A stretch of DNA of 64,000 nt from Microbacterium sp. LWS13-1.2 (GTDB lineage: Bacteria; Actinomycetota; Actinomycetes; Actinomycetales; Microbacteriaceae), in contig NZ_CP151632.1 of NCBI RefSeq assembly GCF_040144835.1, forward strand, positions 1,116,001 through 1,180,000, in the 5' to 3' direction. The translations under genes and the position numbers were made by a program. How positions within the stretch are numbered: the stretch's first letter is position 1; every line of letters starts with the position of its first letter. The notes beneath the pieces were generated by a model that was given only the letters and a program-made list of their open reading frames with translations, had not been told where the DNA came from and made no database searches. This document shows, in pieces, positions 9,995-18,411 of this stretch.

Positions 9995-12900
9995 ATGTCC
10001 GTGCCCGAACCCGTCATCGCGTACCCACCGGAGCTCCCCGTCAGCGCCGCGCGGGACGAGATCGCGCGCACGATCCGCGACCATCAGGTCGTCATCATCG
10101 CGGGCGCCACCGGCTCCGGCAAGACGACGCAGCTGCCGAAGATCGCGCTGGAGCTGGGCCGCACGCGCATCGCCCACACGCAGCCGCGCCGGATCGCGGC
10201 CCGGACCATCGCCGAGCGCATCGCCGAGGAGCTCCAGGTGCCCCTCGGCTCCACCGTCGGCTACAAGGTGAGATTCACCGACAAGGTGTCGGAGGACACG
10301 CGGATCGCGCTCCTGACCGACGGCATCCTGCTCAACGAGATCCACCGCGATCGGCTGCTGCGCCGGTACGACATGATCATCGTCGACGAGGCGCACGAGC
10401 GCTCGCTCAACGTCGACTTCCTGCTGGGCTACCTGCGACGGATCCTGCCGAAGCGCCCCGATCTCAAGGTCGTCATCACCAGCGCGACGATCGATCCGCT
10501 GAGCTTCGCCGAGCACTTCGCGAAGGCCGACGGCACGCCCGCGCCCATCATCGAGGTATCGGGACGCACCTACCCCGTCGAGATCCGATACCGTCCGCCG
10601 GCGCCGGTCGTCGAGCGAGCGAGGAACGAGCGAGACGACACGCCCGACGACGTCGACGGCATCACCTCGGCGCTGCGCGAGCTCGACCGCGAGCCCGCGG
10701 GCGACGTCCTGGTGTTCCTGCCCGGCGAGGCCGAGATCCGCGACGCCGCGGACGCCGTGCGCGGGATGTACGCGAAGGATGCCGCGCCCACCGAAGTCCT
10801 GCCACTGTACGGGCGGCTGTCGGCGGCCGAGCAGCACCGGGTGTTCGAGAGGTCGCATGTCGCCGGCGTCCGTCGCCGCGTGATCCTCGCGACGAACGTG
10901 GCCGAGACGAGCCTCACGGTGCCGGGCATCCGGTATGTCGTCGACACCGGTTCGGCCCGCATCTCGCGGTACAGCAACCGCAGCAAGGTGCAGCGTCTGC
11001 CCATCGAAGCCGTGTCGCAGGCATCCGCGCAGCAGCGCTCCGGCCGCGCGGGGCGCACCAGCGACGGCATCGCGATCCGGCTCTACTCGGAGGAGGACTT
11101 CGACACCCGTCCCGAGTTCACCGAGCCCGAGATCCTGCGCACGAGCCTGGCCTCGGTGATCCTGCAGATGCTGTCGCTCGGGTTCGGCGACATCTCGTCG
11201 TTCCCGTTCCTCACCCCACCCGACTCCCGTGGGGTGAAGGCGGCGTTCGACCTGCTCGTCGAACTCGGCGCCGTGACGGATCGGTCGTTGAGCGAGCGAG
11301 GAACGAGCGAGACGAGACGCCACCCGACGCTCACCGACCTCGGGCGCGAGATCGCGCGGCTGCCGATCGACCCACGCTTCGCCCGCATGCTGGTCGAGGC
11401 CCGCCGCACCGGCGTCCTGCGCGACGTGCTGGCGATCGTCGCGGGGCTGTCGATCCAGGACGTGCGGGAGCGGCCCGAGGACCGTCGGGAGGAGGCGGAT
11501 CGCCTGCACGCGCGGTTCACCGACCCGTCCAGCGACTTCCTCAGCCTCCTCAACCTGTGGAACCACCTGCGGGAGAAGCAGTCCGAGCTCGGCTCGAGCG
11601 CGTTCCGGCGGCTGTGCCGCGCCGAGCACCTCAACTATGTGCGCGTGCGGGAGTGGGCCGATGTGCATCGGCAGCTGAGCACTCTCGTGAACGCACCCCG
11701 CTCCTCGGTCGTTGAGCGAGCGAAGCGAGACGAGACAGGCGCCGCCGACGCCGACGAGGTCCACAAGGCGATCCTCTCGGGCCTGCTGTCGCAGCTCGGG
11801 ATCCTCGACGAGCGCACGACGGGCACCGCGGTACGGGGCCGATCGGGCGAGCGCTCGGAGCGCGCCGAGCAGCGCCGCGGCGCCGAGTACGTGGGCTCGC
11901 GCGGCACGCGCTTCGCGATCTTCCCGGGCTCCGGCCTCAAGAAGAAGCGCCCGAGCGCTGTGATGGCCGCCGAGGTCGTCGAGACCAGCCGGCTGTTCGC
12001 GCGCACGGTCGCGGCGATCGATCCGGAGTGGGCCGAGCCGCTCGCGGGCGACCTCGCCAAGCGGTCGCTGAGCGAGCCGCACTGGTCAAAGGCGTCGGGG
12101 GCGGCATCCGCCTATGAGAAGGTCACGCTGTTCGGGCTCGAGATCGTGCCGAAGCGGCGCGTGCAGCTCGCCCGGTTCGACCGGCCGTTCGCGCGCGAGC
12201 TGTTCCTGCGCCACGCGCTGGTCGAGGGTGAGTGGGACCCCCCTGGGTCCCTGAGTTCGTCGAAGGGCGACAAGAGGCTGACCGCCTTCGAGCGGCGCAA
12301 CCTCGAGCTGCGCCGCCGCCTCGAGAAGATCGAGGAGCGCGAGCGGCGCCGCGACATCCTGGTAGGCGACGAGGCCGTCTACCGCTTCTACGACGCGCGG
12401 ATCCCCCGTGACGTCTTCGACGCGCGCTCCTTCGAGGCCTGGTGGCGGGAGGCCTCAGTCCGCACGCCGCGCCTGCTCGACATGACCGAGGCGGACCTGG
12501 TCGACGAGGCGTCCCGCGGCGACGAGCGGGACTTCCCGGCGCGGTGGACGCAGGGCGACCAGGTGCTCTCGCTCGCGTATCGCTTCGAACCGGGTGCCCC
12601 CGACGACGGTGTGACGGCGGTCGTGCCGCTCGCACTGCTGGCCCAGCTGCGGCCGGACGGGTTCGACTGGCAGGTGCCGGGCATGCGCGACGAGCTCATC
12701 ACGGCGCTGCTGCGGTCGCTGCCCAAGTCCATCCGCCGCCACGTCGTGCCCGCCGCGGACTGGGCGGCCACTTTCTCGGCCGATCTCGCGGGGCAGGGCC
12801 CCGAGGCGCACGCCGGACTGCCGCCGGTGGGGTTGCGCGAGGCGCTCTCCGCGCGCATCCAGCGGGTCGCGAGTCAGCCGGTGACCGCCGCGGACTTCGA

Positions 12901-14008
12901 GATGGAGCGAGTTCCCGGCCACCTGCAGGTCTCGTTCCGCGCTGTCGACGAGCGCGGGCGCGCCGTCGGCTCGGACCGCGACCTCACCGCGCTGCAGGCG
13001 CGTCTCGCCGACCGTGCGCGGGCCTCGGTCTCCCGCTCGCTGAGCGCATCGACACCCGCGTCCGGACCCGCGCGAGCGGCAGGATCGGGGCCCCGATCGA
13101 CGGGCACGCCGGGCGGCGCAGCGCGCTCCGAGTCCACGTTCGTCGAGCAGACCGGTCTCACCGACTGGACGTTCGGCGACCTCCCCGAGGTCGTCGACAC
13201 GAAGGTCGCCGGCGGCGTCGTGCGCGGCTACCCCGCCATCGTCGACGAGAACGCCTCGGTCGCGCTGCGCATCGAGACCACCCCCGAGGCAGCGGCCCGC
13301 GCGACGCGGGCGGGCGTGCGACGGCTCGTGCTGCTGTCCGTCGCCTCGCCCACGGCGTACGTGCTCGAGCACCTCACCTCCGCCGAGAAGCTCGCCCTCG
13401 CGGCATCCCCCTATCCCTCGGCGAAGGCGCTGATCGAGGACTGCCGCGTGGCGGTCGCGGATGCCGTGATCGCCCGCACCGCCCCCGACGCTCTGGTGCG
13501 CACGCGCGCGGGCTTCGAAGCGGTGCGCGACGCGCTCTCGGGAGCCGTCGTGGACGAGCTGTTCCAGACCGTGTCGCTGGCCGCGCGGATCCTCACCGCC
13601 GCGCGCGAGGTCGAGAAGGCGATGCGCGACGGCAACTCGCTGACACTCCTCGGCGCCCTGAACGACGTGAAGGGCCAGCTCGCAGGCCTGGTGTTCCCCG
13701 GTTTCGTGTCGCGCACCGGCACAGCGCGCCTCGCACACCTCCCGCGGTACCTCCGCGGCGCGCTGGACCGCGTGCGCACGCTGGCAGACAATCCCGGCCG
13801 TGACCGGCAGCGGATGACGGAGTTCGAGCGCGCCGCGACAGTGTTCGCCGAGGCCGGCGGCACCATCCCGCCGCCCGATGACGCCCCCGTGGCACTCGTG
13901 CACGCACGCTGGCTTCTCGAGGAGTACCGTGTGAGCCTGTTCGCGCAGTCCCTCGGCACGGCGGAGCCCGTGTCGCTGCAGCGGCTGCAGCGGGCCCTGC
14001 GCGGCTAG
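9995..14008 (+). CDS. hrpA: ATP-dependent RNA helicase HrpA
   Basis: DEAH-box helicase of 1,337 aa (E. coli HrpA is 1,300), acting on RNA and implicated in ribosome rescue in E. coli. Motif I GATGSGKTTQLPK (about 36-48), motif II DEAH in IIVDEAHERSLNVDFL, motif III SAT in VVITSATIDPL, motif VI QQRSGRAGRTSDG; then the HA2/OB region and a long C-terminal DUF3418 domain. The start at 9995 gives MSVPEPVIAYPPELPVS, a normal N-terminus for the family, and follows TACGAT by 8 bases. Unusual: three close copies and one variant copy of a dispersed repeat lie in-frame inside the gene (near residues 204, 430, 571 and 751), adding hydrophilic inserts such as VVERARNERDD. The gene remains open throughout. 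Confidence 0.95.
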   Translation: MSVPEPVIAYPPELPVSAARDEIARTIRDHQVVIIAGATGSGKTTQLPKIALELGRTRIAHTQPRRIAARTIAERIAEELQVPLGSTVGYKVRFTDKVSEDTRIALLTDGILLNEIHRDRLLRRYDMIIVDEAHERSLNVDFLLGYLRRILPKRPDLKVVITSATIDPLSFAEHFAKADGTPAPIIEVSGRTYPVEIRYRPPAPVVERARNERDDTPDDVDGITSALRELDREPAGDVLVFLPGEAEIRDAADAVRGMYAKDAAPTEVLPLYGRLSAAEQHRVFERSHVAGVRRRVILATNVAETSLTVPGIRYVVDTGSARISRYSNRSKVQRLPIEAVSQASAQQRSGRAGRTSDGIAIRLYSEEDFDTRPEFTEPEILRTSLASVILQMLSLGFGDISSFPFLTPPDSRGVKAAFDLLVELGAVTDRSLSERGTSETRRHPTLTDLGREIARLPIDPRFARMLVEARRTGVLRDVLAIVAGLSIQDVRERPEDRREEADRLHARFTDPSSDFLSLLNLWNHLREKQSELGSSAFRRLCRAEHLNYVRVREWADVHRQLSTLVNAPRSSVVERAKRDETGAADADEVHKAILSGLLSQLGILDERTTGTAVRGRSGERSERAEQRRGAEYVGSRGTRFAIFPGSGLKKKRPSAVMAAEVVETSRLFARTVAAIDPEWAEPLAGDLAKRSLSEPHWSKASGAASAYEKVTLFGLEIVPKRRVQLARFDRPFARELFLRHALVEGEWDPPGSLSSSKGDKRLTAFERRNLELRRRLEKIEERERRRDILVGDEAVYRFYDARIPRDVFDARSFEAWWREASVRTPRLLDMTEADLVDEASRGDERDFPARWTQGDQVLSLAYRFEPGAPDDGVTAVVPLALLAQLRPDGFDWQVPGMRDELITALLRSLPKSIRRHVVPAADWAATFSADLAGQGPEAHAGLPPVGLREALSARIQRVASQPVTAADFEMERVPGHLQVSFRAVDERGRAVGSDRDLTALQARLADRARASVSRSLSASTPASGPARAAGSGPRSTGTPGGAARSESTFVEQTGLTDWTFGDLPEVVDTKVAGGVVRGYPAIVDENASVALRIETTPEAAARATRAGVRRLVLLSVASPTAYVLEHLTSAEKLALAASPYPSAKALIEDCRVAVADAVIARTAPDALVRTRAGFEAVRDALSGAVVDELFQTVSLAARILTAAREVEKAMRDGNSLTLLGALNDVKGQLAGLVFPGFVSRTGTARLAHLPRYLRGALDRVRTLADNPGRDRQRMTEFERAATVFAEAGGTIPPPDDAPVALVHARWLLEEYRVSLFAQSLGTAEPVSLQRLQRALRG
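10606..10639 (+). repeat. dispersed repeat inside hrpA, copy A
   Basis: Begins GGTCGTCGAGCGAGCG and ends GAGCGAGACGAC. Encodes the insert VVERARNERDD. One base differs from copy B over the first 16. Confidence 0.75.
11283..11317 (+). repeat. dispersed repeat inside hrpA, copy B
   Basis: Begins GGTCGTTGAGCGAGCG and ends GAGCGAGACGAGA. It is read in a different frame from copy A, giving SLSERGTSETR, which shows the DNA rather than the peptide is what is conserved. Confidence 0.8.
11707..11736 (+). repeat. dispersed repeat inside hrpA, copy C
   Basis: Begins GGTCGTTGAGCGAGCG, lacks the 6-base extension of copies A and B, and ends AAGCGAGACGAGAC. Encodes VVERAKRDET. Confidence 0.8.
12245..12271 (+). 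repeat. variant repeat (CCTGAGTTCGTCGAAGGG type) inside hrpA
   Basis: Contains CCCTGAGTTCGTCGAAGGG, an imperfect palindrome. Similar CCCTGAG-x-TCGAAGGG sequences are, from general knowledge, common dispersed repeats in Microbacteriaceae and other actinobacteria. Here it encodes GSLSSSKGD within hrpA. Confidence 0.55.
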
Positions 14009-14069
14009 CCGCTCGACGAGCAGAGCCCGTGCGCGAACACCCGCCTCGACGACAGGAGTTGCCCCCGCC

Positions 14070-15011
14070 ATGACCACTGCGATCGCGTACACCGAGTTCG
14101 GCGGTCCCGAGGTGCTGCATGAGATCCCCGTGCCCGACCGGGCGCCGGGCGCCGGGGAGGTCGCGATCCGCGTCACGGCGGCGGGCGTGAACCCGATCGA
14201 TGCGAAGCTGCGTTCCGGTGCGCGCCCGTCGGGCGAGATCACCGAGCCGCGTCGGGTCGGCGGCGACGGCGCCGGCGTCGTGATCGCCGTCGGCGACGAG
14301 GTGGACGGGTTCCGCGCCGGCGACCCGGTGGTCTTCGCGGGCGCCTCCGGTGCGTACGCGACCGAGGTGGTGGTCGCCGCAGACCGAGTGTTCGCGCGGC
14401 CGCCACAGGTGAGCGCCGCGGAGGGCGCGGCACTCGGCATCCCGGTCGGCACCGCGTATCAGGCGCTGCGATCGCTCGGTGTCGGAAGCGGCGACACGCT
14501 CCTGGTCCACGGCGGATCCGGTGCCGTCGGCCAGGCGGTCATCCAGTTCGCGGTGCTGTGGGGCGCCACCGTGATCGCGACGTCGTCCGAGCGCCGCTTC
14601 GACCGCGTGAGCGCGCTCGGCGCCATCCCCGTCAGCTACGGCGACGGGCTCGCCGACCGGGTGCGCGAGGTCGCGCCGCACGGCGTGACGGCCGCGATCG
14701 ACGCGGCCGGCACCGACGAGGCGCTGCAGACGTCCGTCGAACTGGTGCCCGATCGACAGCGGATCGTGACGCTGGTACGGGGGCGGGATGCCGGGGGCCT
14801 CGGCATCCGTGCGTTCTCGGGCGGGTCTCCCCTGCCGCTCACCGCGCAGCAGCAGGCGTGGCGCACCGAGGCGGTGCCGGTGGCGGTCACCCTGATGGCC
14901 GCGGGGCGCTTCTCGGTGGAGCTCGGACCGTCGTTCGCCCTGGTCGACGCCGCCGACGCGCATCGCGCGATCGAGGCGGGCGTCGACGGCAAGATCACCC
15001 TGGTGCCCTGA
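14070..15011 (+). CDS. NADPH:quinone oxidoreductase-like zinc-independent MDR family protein
   Basis: Medium-chain dehydrogenase/reductase of 313 aa, of the quinone reductase (Qor/ZTA1) branch. N-terminal GroES-like domain MTTAIAYTEFGGPEVL...AAGVNPIDAKLRSG; nucleotide-binding motif HGGSGAVGQAVIQFA (about 151-165). The residues that bind zinc in alcohol dehydrogenases are absent, as expected for quinone reductases. Substrate not predictable. The ATG at 14070 is preceded by AGGAG, spaced 11 bases. Stands alone 61 bases after hrpA and convergent with the rhodanese gene. Confidence 0.9.
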   Translation: MTTAIAYTEFGGPEVLHEIPVPDRAPGAGEVAIRVTAAGVNPIDAKLRSGARPSGEITEPRRVGGDGAGVVIAVGDEVDGFRAGDPVVFAGASGAYATEVVVAADRVFARPPQVSAAEGAALGIPVGTAYQALRSLGVGSGDTLLVHGGSGAVGQAVIQFAVLWGATVIATSSERRFDRVSALGAIPVSYGDGLADRVREVAPHGVTAAIDAAGTDEALQTSVELVPDRQRIVTLVRGRDAGGLGIRAFSGGSPLPLTAQQQAWRTEAVPVAVTLMAAGRFSVELGPSFALVDAADAHRAIEAGVDGKITLVP

Positions 15012-15020
15012 CGCCGGCCG

Positions 15021-15872
15021 TCACACGCTGGCGGTGACCTCGGCCGGCGCGGCGCCGGTGGCGATCGGCCGCCCAGGAGTGTTCGACCACTGGCTCCACG
15101 AGCCCGGGTAGATGCCGAGCCGCAGCCCCGCGAGCTCGGCGGCGAACACCGCCTGCGCGGCGGTGACGCCCGAACCGCAGTACGCCGCCGCAGTGACGCC
15201 CTCGGCGATGCCGACGCTGGCGAACAGCTCACGCAGGCTCTCGGCATCCCGGAACCGCTCGCCGTCCATGTAGGCACCGGTCGGGAGGTTCGCCGCGCCC
15301 GGGATGTGGCCCGCGATCGGGTCGACAGGCTCGACCTCGCCGCGGTAGCGCTCTGCGGCGCGCACGTCGATGAGCACGCCGGAGGCGGCGAACGCCGCCG
15401 CCTCGTCGATCGAGAGCACCGGCTCGGCGATGGGCGTGAGCGACACGTCTCCCGGCTCGGGCACCACGGGGCCGCTCTCCAGCGGCAGGCCGGCGGCGAC
15501 CCATGCACGCAGTCCGCCGTCGAGGAGGCGCACATCGGCGACGCCCGAGCGGGTCAGCAGCCACCACGCGCGCGAGGCGCCGAGTGCGCGGTCGTCGTCG
15601 TAGACCACGACCGTGTCGTTGTCGTGGATGCCCCAGCGGCGCACGGCCGCCTCCAGATCCGCGGTCGCCGGCAGCGGGTGGCGGCCGTCCTCGGGACGGC
15701 CGTGCCAGGAGAGCTCGGTCTCCATGTCGACGTAGACCGCGCAGGGCACGTGGCCGTCGAGGTGGTCGGCGCTGCCGTCCGGGCGGTCGAGCCGGTAGCG
15801 GACGTCGAGCACGCGGACGGTGCCGGAGCGGACAAGGCAGTCGAGTTCTGCGGGGGTGATCAGCTGCGCCAC
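15021..15872 (-). CDS. thiosulfate/3-mercaptopyruvate sulfurtransferase (two-domain rhodanese)
   Basis: Cytosolic sulfur-transfer enzyme, 283 aa, two rhodanese domains. The N-terminal inactive domain includes VRVLDVRYRLDRPDG and VVVYDDDRALGASRAWWLL; the C-terminal domain includes VLIDVRAAERYRGEVEP and the active-site loop AAYCGSGVTA, whose CGSGVT is typical of this class. The start is GTG 15872 (protein begins VAQLITPAELDCL); GAGAAT precedes it by 6 bases, so it may be leaderless. Longer open reading into the metY promoter region is rejected. Divergent from the MetY-like gene, so both may serve sulfur metabolism. Confidence 0.9.
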   Translation of the reverse strand: MAQLITPAELDCLVRSGTVRVLDVRYRLDRPDGSADHLDGHVPCAVYVDMETELSWHGRPEDGRHPLPATADLEAAVRRWGIHDNDTVVVYDDDRALGASRAWWLLTRSGVADVRLLDGGLRAWVAAGLPLESGPVVPEPGDVSLTPIAEPVLSIDEAAAFAASGVLIDVRAAERYRGEVEPVDPIAGHIPGAANLPTGAYMDGERFRDAESLRELFASVGIAEGVTAAAYCGSGVTAAQAVFAAELAGLRLGIYPGSWSQWSNTPGRPIATGAAPAEVTASV

Positions 15873-15987
15873 CCGTCCATTCTCGCCCGCGCGCGGGCTA
15901 CCGCCGTCCGGCAGGCTTGGCTCCGCCGGCGCAACAGTTCGACACACGACGCACGGGGGCGGCCCCCGCGGCTCGACAATGGTCAGC

Positions 15988-17376
15988 ATGCCTCGTGCCA
16001 CCGACAACGATCTGCCGCCTCGCCCGGCGGCCCCTCGCTCGTTCGCGACGGCCCAGGTGCAGGCCGGGTTCGACTCCGGCGTGGTCGAGAACACCGCCGT
16101 TCCGGCCATCCACCAGTCGAACGGCTTCGAGTTCCCCTCGCTCGCTGAGGCACGTGACCTCTTCGCGCTGCGCAAGGACGGCAACATCTACAGCCGCGCC
16201 GCCAACCCCACCGTGCTCGTGTTCGAGCGCCGCGTCGCCGAACTCGAGGGTGGCATCGGCGCCGCAGGTGTCGCCTCGGGTCAGGCGGCCGTCGCGGTGG
16301 CTCTGCTCGCCCTCGCCAAGCAGGGCGAGCACATCGTCGCGGCACGACAGTTGTACGGCGGCACCGTCGATCTGCTGCAGGACACGTTCGCCGACTGGGG
16401 CATCGAAGTCACCTTCGTCGACCAGGACGACGTCGACGCGTGGTCGGCCGCGGTGCGCCCCACCACCCGGGCGCTCTTCGCCGAGTCGATCTCGAACCCC
16501 ATCGCGCAGGTGCTCGACCTCGGCGCCGTCGCGGCCGTCGCCCGTGACGCGGGCGTGCCGCTCGTGATCGACAACACCGTCGCGACGCCGTACCTGCAGC
16601 GCGCCAAGGACTTCGGCGCCGACATCGTCGTCCATTCCGCGACGAAGTTCCTCGGCGGGCACGGCACGTCGCTGGGCGGCGTCGTCGTCGACCTCGGCAC
16701 GTTCGATTTCACCGCCGACCCCGAGCGCTGGCCGCAGCTGACGCAGACCTACCGTCGCGTCCCGGACGGCAGCCTCGTCGAGCGCTTCGGCGAGACCGGA
16801 TCGCCGTACATCGCCCTGGTCAAGACCAAGTACGTGCACGACCTGGGGCCGTCGCTGTCGGCGTTCAACGCCTTCCAGCTGCTGCAGGGTCTCGAGACGC
16901 TCGATCTCCGCATGCAGCGCCACACCGAGAGCGCACTCGCGGTCGCGCGGTTCCTCGACACGCACCCGGCGGTCGCGCGCGTGCACCACCCGGGGCTCGA
17001 GACCAGCCCGTGGCACACCCAGGCTCAGGCGTATCTGCCGCACGGGGTGAGCTCGGTATTCGCGTTCGACCTGCCCACGACCGGCGACGACGAGGGCGAC
17101 TTCCGCCTCGTCGAGGAGTTCATCTCGCGCCTGCAGGTGATCCGGCTCGTCGCCAACATCGGCGACGCGCGCAGCCTCGTCGCCCACCCTGCCTCGATGA
17201 CCCACAGCCACATGTCGCGCACCCAGCTCTCGGAGGCGCACATCGGTCCGACCACCGTGCGCCTGTCGATCGGCCTCGAGGACGCCCGCGACATCGTCGA
17301 CGACCTGGCCCGCGCGCTCGAGCGGATCGGCGAGACGGCCGGCCGTCCCCGGCTGGCGGAGAGCGTCCCGCGCTAG
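15988..17376 (+). CDS. O-acetylhomoserine/O-succinylhomoserine sulfhydrylase-like PLP enzyme (Cys/Met metabolism family)
   Basis: PLP-dependent gamma-replacement enzyme, 462 aa. Landmarks: YSRAANPTVLVFERRVAELEGG, substrate-binding ESISNPIAQVLDL, VIDNTVATPYL, and the PLP lysine K220 in VHSATKFLGGHGT. The C-terminus (SLVAHPASMTHSHM, SIGLEDARDIVDDL) also fits. Length and the HSATKFLGGHGT signature match MetY better than MetB or MetC (about 380-400 aa). It would make homocysteine from acetylhomoserine and sulfide. GACAAT precedes ATG 15988 by 7 bases, favouring that start over the in-frame ATG 9 bases upstream. No SAM riboswitch is visible. Confidence 0.9.
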   Translation: MPRATDNDLPPRPAAPRSFATAQVQAGFDSGVVENTAVPAIHQSNGFEFPSLAEARDLFALRKDGNIYSRAANPTVLVFERRVAELEGGIGAAGVASGQAAVAVALLALAKQGEHIVAARQLYGGTVDLLQDTFADWGIEVTFVDQDDVDAWSAAVRPTTRALFAESISNPIAQVLDLGAVAAVARDAGVPLVIDNTVATPYLQRAKDFGADIVVHSATKFLGGHGTSLGGVVVDLGTFDFTADPERWPQLTQTYRRVPDGSLVERFGETGSPYIALVKTKYVHDLGPSLSAFNAFQLLQGLETLDLRMQRHTESALAVARFLDTHPAVARVHHPGLETSPWHTQAQAYLPHGVSSVFAFDLPTTGDDEGDFRLVEEFISRLQVIRLVANIGDARSLVAHPASMTHSHMSRTQLSEAHIGPTTVRLSIGLEDARDIVDDLARALERIGETAGRPRLAESVPR

Positions 17377-17405
17377 TCGACCCGGCGAGTGCGCCGTGGC
17401 GCCAC

Positions 17406-17417
17406 TAGCCTCGTGTC
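17406..17417 (+). promoter_or_regulatory. -10 element of leaderless promoter (Gfo/Idh gene)
   Basis: TAGCCT (17406-17411), then 6 bases, then ATG at 17418. No Shine-Dalgarno sequence. Confidence 0.55.
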
Positions 17418-18410
17418 ATGACCTCACCGTCCTCACCCCGCTGGGGCATCCTCGGACCGGGCGGCATCGCACGCGCGTTCACCAGCGATCTGCGCACCGC
17501 CGGCCTCGACGTCATCGCCGTCGGATCCCGTCGCCGCGAGACCGCTGAGGCGTTCGCCGCCGACTTCTCCATCCCCCACGCCCACGGCTCGTACGCGGAC
17601 CTGGTCGCCGATCCCGATGTCGACATCGTCTACATCGCGACGCCGCATCCGATGCACGCCTCCAACGCCCTGTTGGCGCTGGAGGCGGGAAAGCACGTGC
17701 TCGTCGAGAAGCCGTTCACGCTGAACGCCGACGAAGCGGCAGCGGTCCGCGACGCCGCCGCCGACCGCGGGCTCCTCGCCATGGAGGCCATGTGGACGCG
17801 GTATCTGCCGCACATGGTCCGCATCCGCGAGCTGGTGGCCTCGGGCGCGCTCGGCGAGATCCGCGCGGTCACCGCCGATCACACCCAGCTGCTGACGTCC
17901 GACCCCGCGCACCGCATCAACGCGCTCGAGCTGGGCGGCGGCGCGCTGCTCGACCTCGGCATCTATCCGGTCTCGTTCGCGTGGGACATGCTCGGCGAGC
18001 CGCTGTCCATCGTCGCGTCCGCGCGCATCGGCGACGCCGGATCCGACACGGAGGTCGCGACGATCATGGCGCACGCCGACGGCGCACTGTCGACAACCCT
18101 GTCGGCGTCCCGTGGCGCGGGTCCGAACACCGCGTCGGTGATCGGCACAGATGCCCGCATCGACATCGACCGCGTCTGGTACACGGCGACCTCATTCCGC
18201 CTGGTGGGGCCCGACGGCACGGTGCGCGAGGAGTTCCGCTCCGACATCGAGGGGCGCGGTATGCAGTACCAGGCGCTGGCAGCGGGGCGGTACCTGGCGG
18301 AGGGCCGCACCGATTCCGACATCCTGCCGATCGACGAGACCGTCGCGATCATGGCCACGCTCGATGAGATCCGCACGCTCGTGGGCGTGCGCTACCCCGG
18401 TGAGGAGTGA
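17418..18410 (+). CDS. Gfo/Idh/MocA family NAD(P)-dependent oxidoreductase
   Basis: Sugar/inositol-type dehydrogenase, 330 aa. Rossmann motif GILGPGGIARAFTSDL (about 11-26), VYIATPHPMHASNAL, and the family EKP motif in HVLVEKPFTLNADEAAAV (about 94-111). The C-terminal half is the mixed beta-sheet substrate domain, with LGGGALLDLGIYPVSFA characteristic of the dimeric dihydrodiol dehydrogenase-like subgroup. Substrate unknown. Its TGA is one base before the start of the NYN gene, so the two are co-transcribed. Confidence 0.92.
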   Translation: MTSPSSPRWGILGPGGIARAFTSDLRTAGLDVIAVGSRRRETAEAFAADFSIPHAHGSYADLVADPDVDIVYIATPHPMHASNALLALEAGKHVLVEKPFTLNADEAAAVRDAAADRGLLAMEAMWTRYLPHMVRIRELVASGALGEIRAVTADHTQLLTSDPAHRINALELGGGALLDLGIYPVSFAWDMLGEPLSIVASARIGDAGSDTEVATIMAHADGALSTTLSASRGAGPNTASVIGTDARIDIDRVWYTATSFRLVGPDGTVREEFRSDIEGRGMQYQALAAGRYLAEGRTDSDILPIDETVAIMATLDEIRTLVGVRYPGEE

Positions 18411-18411
18411 C

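Noticed and set aside
9890..12082. A long minus-strand open frame running into the CPBP gene, opposite hrpA
   Set aside because: It is antisense to conserved helicase motifs and only becomes protein-like at the CPBP start (9889).
12067..12086. Possible further copy of the GAGCGAGCG repeat in hrpA
   Set aside because: It encodes KRSLSEPHW, a normal HrpA block, so the likeness is coincidental.
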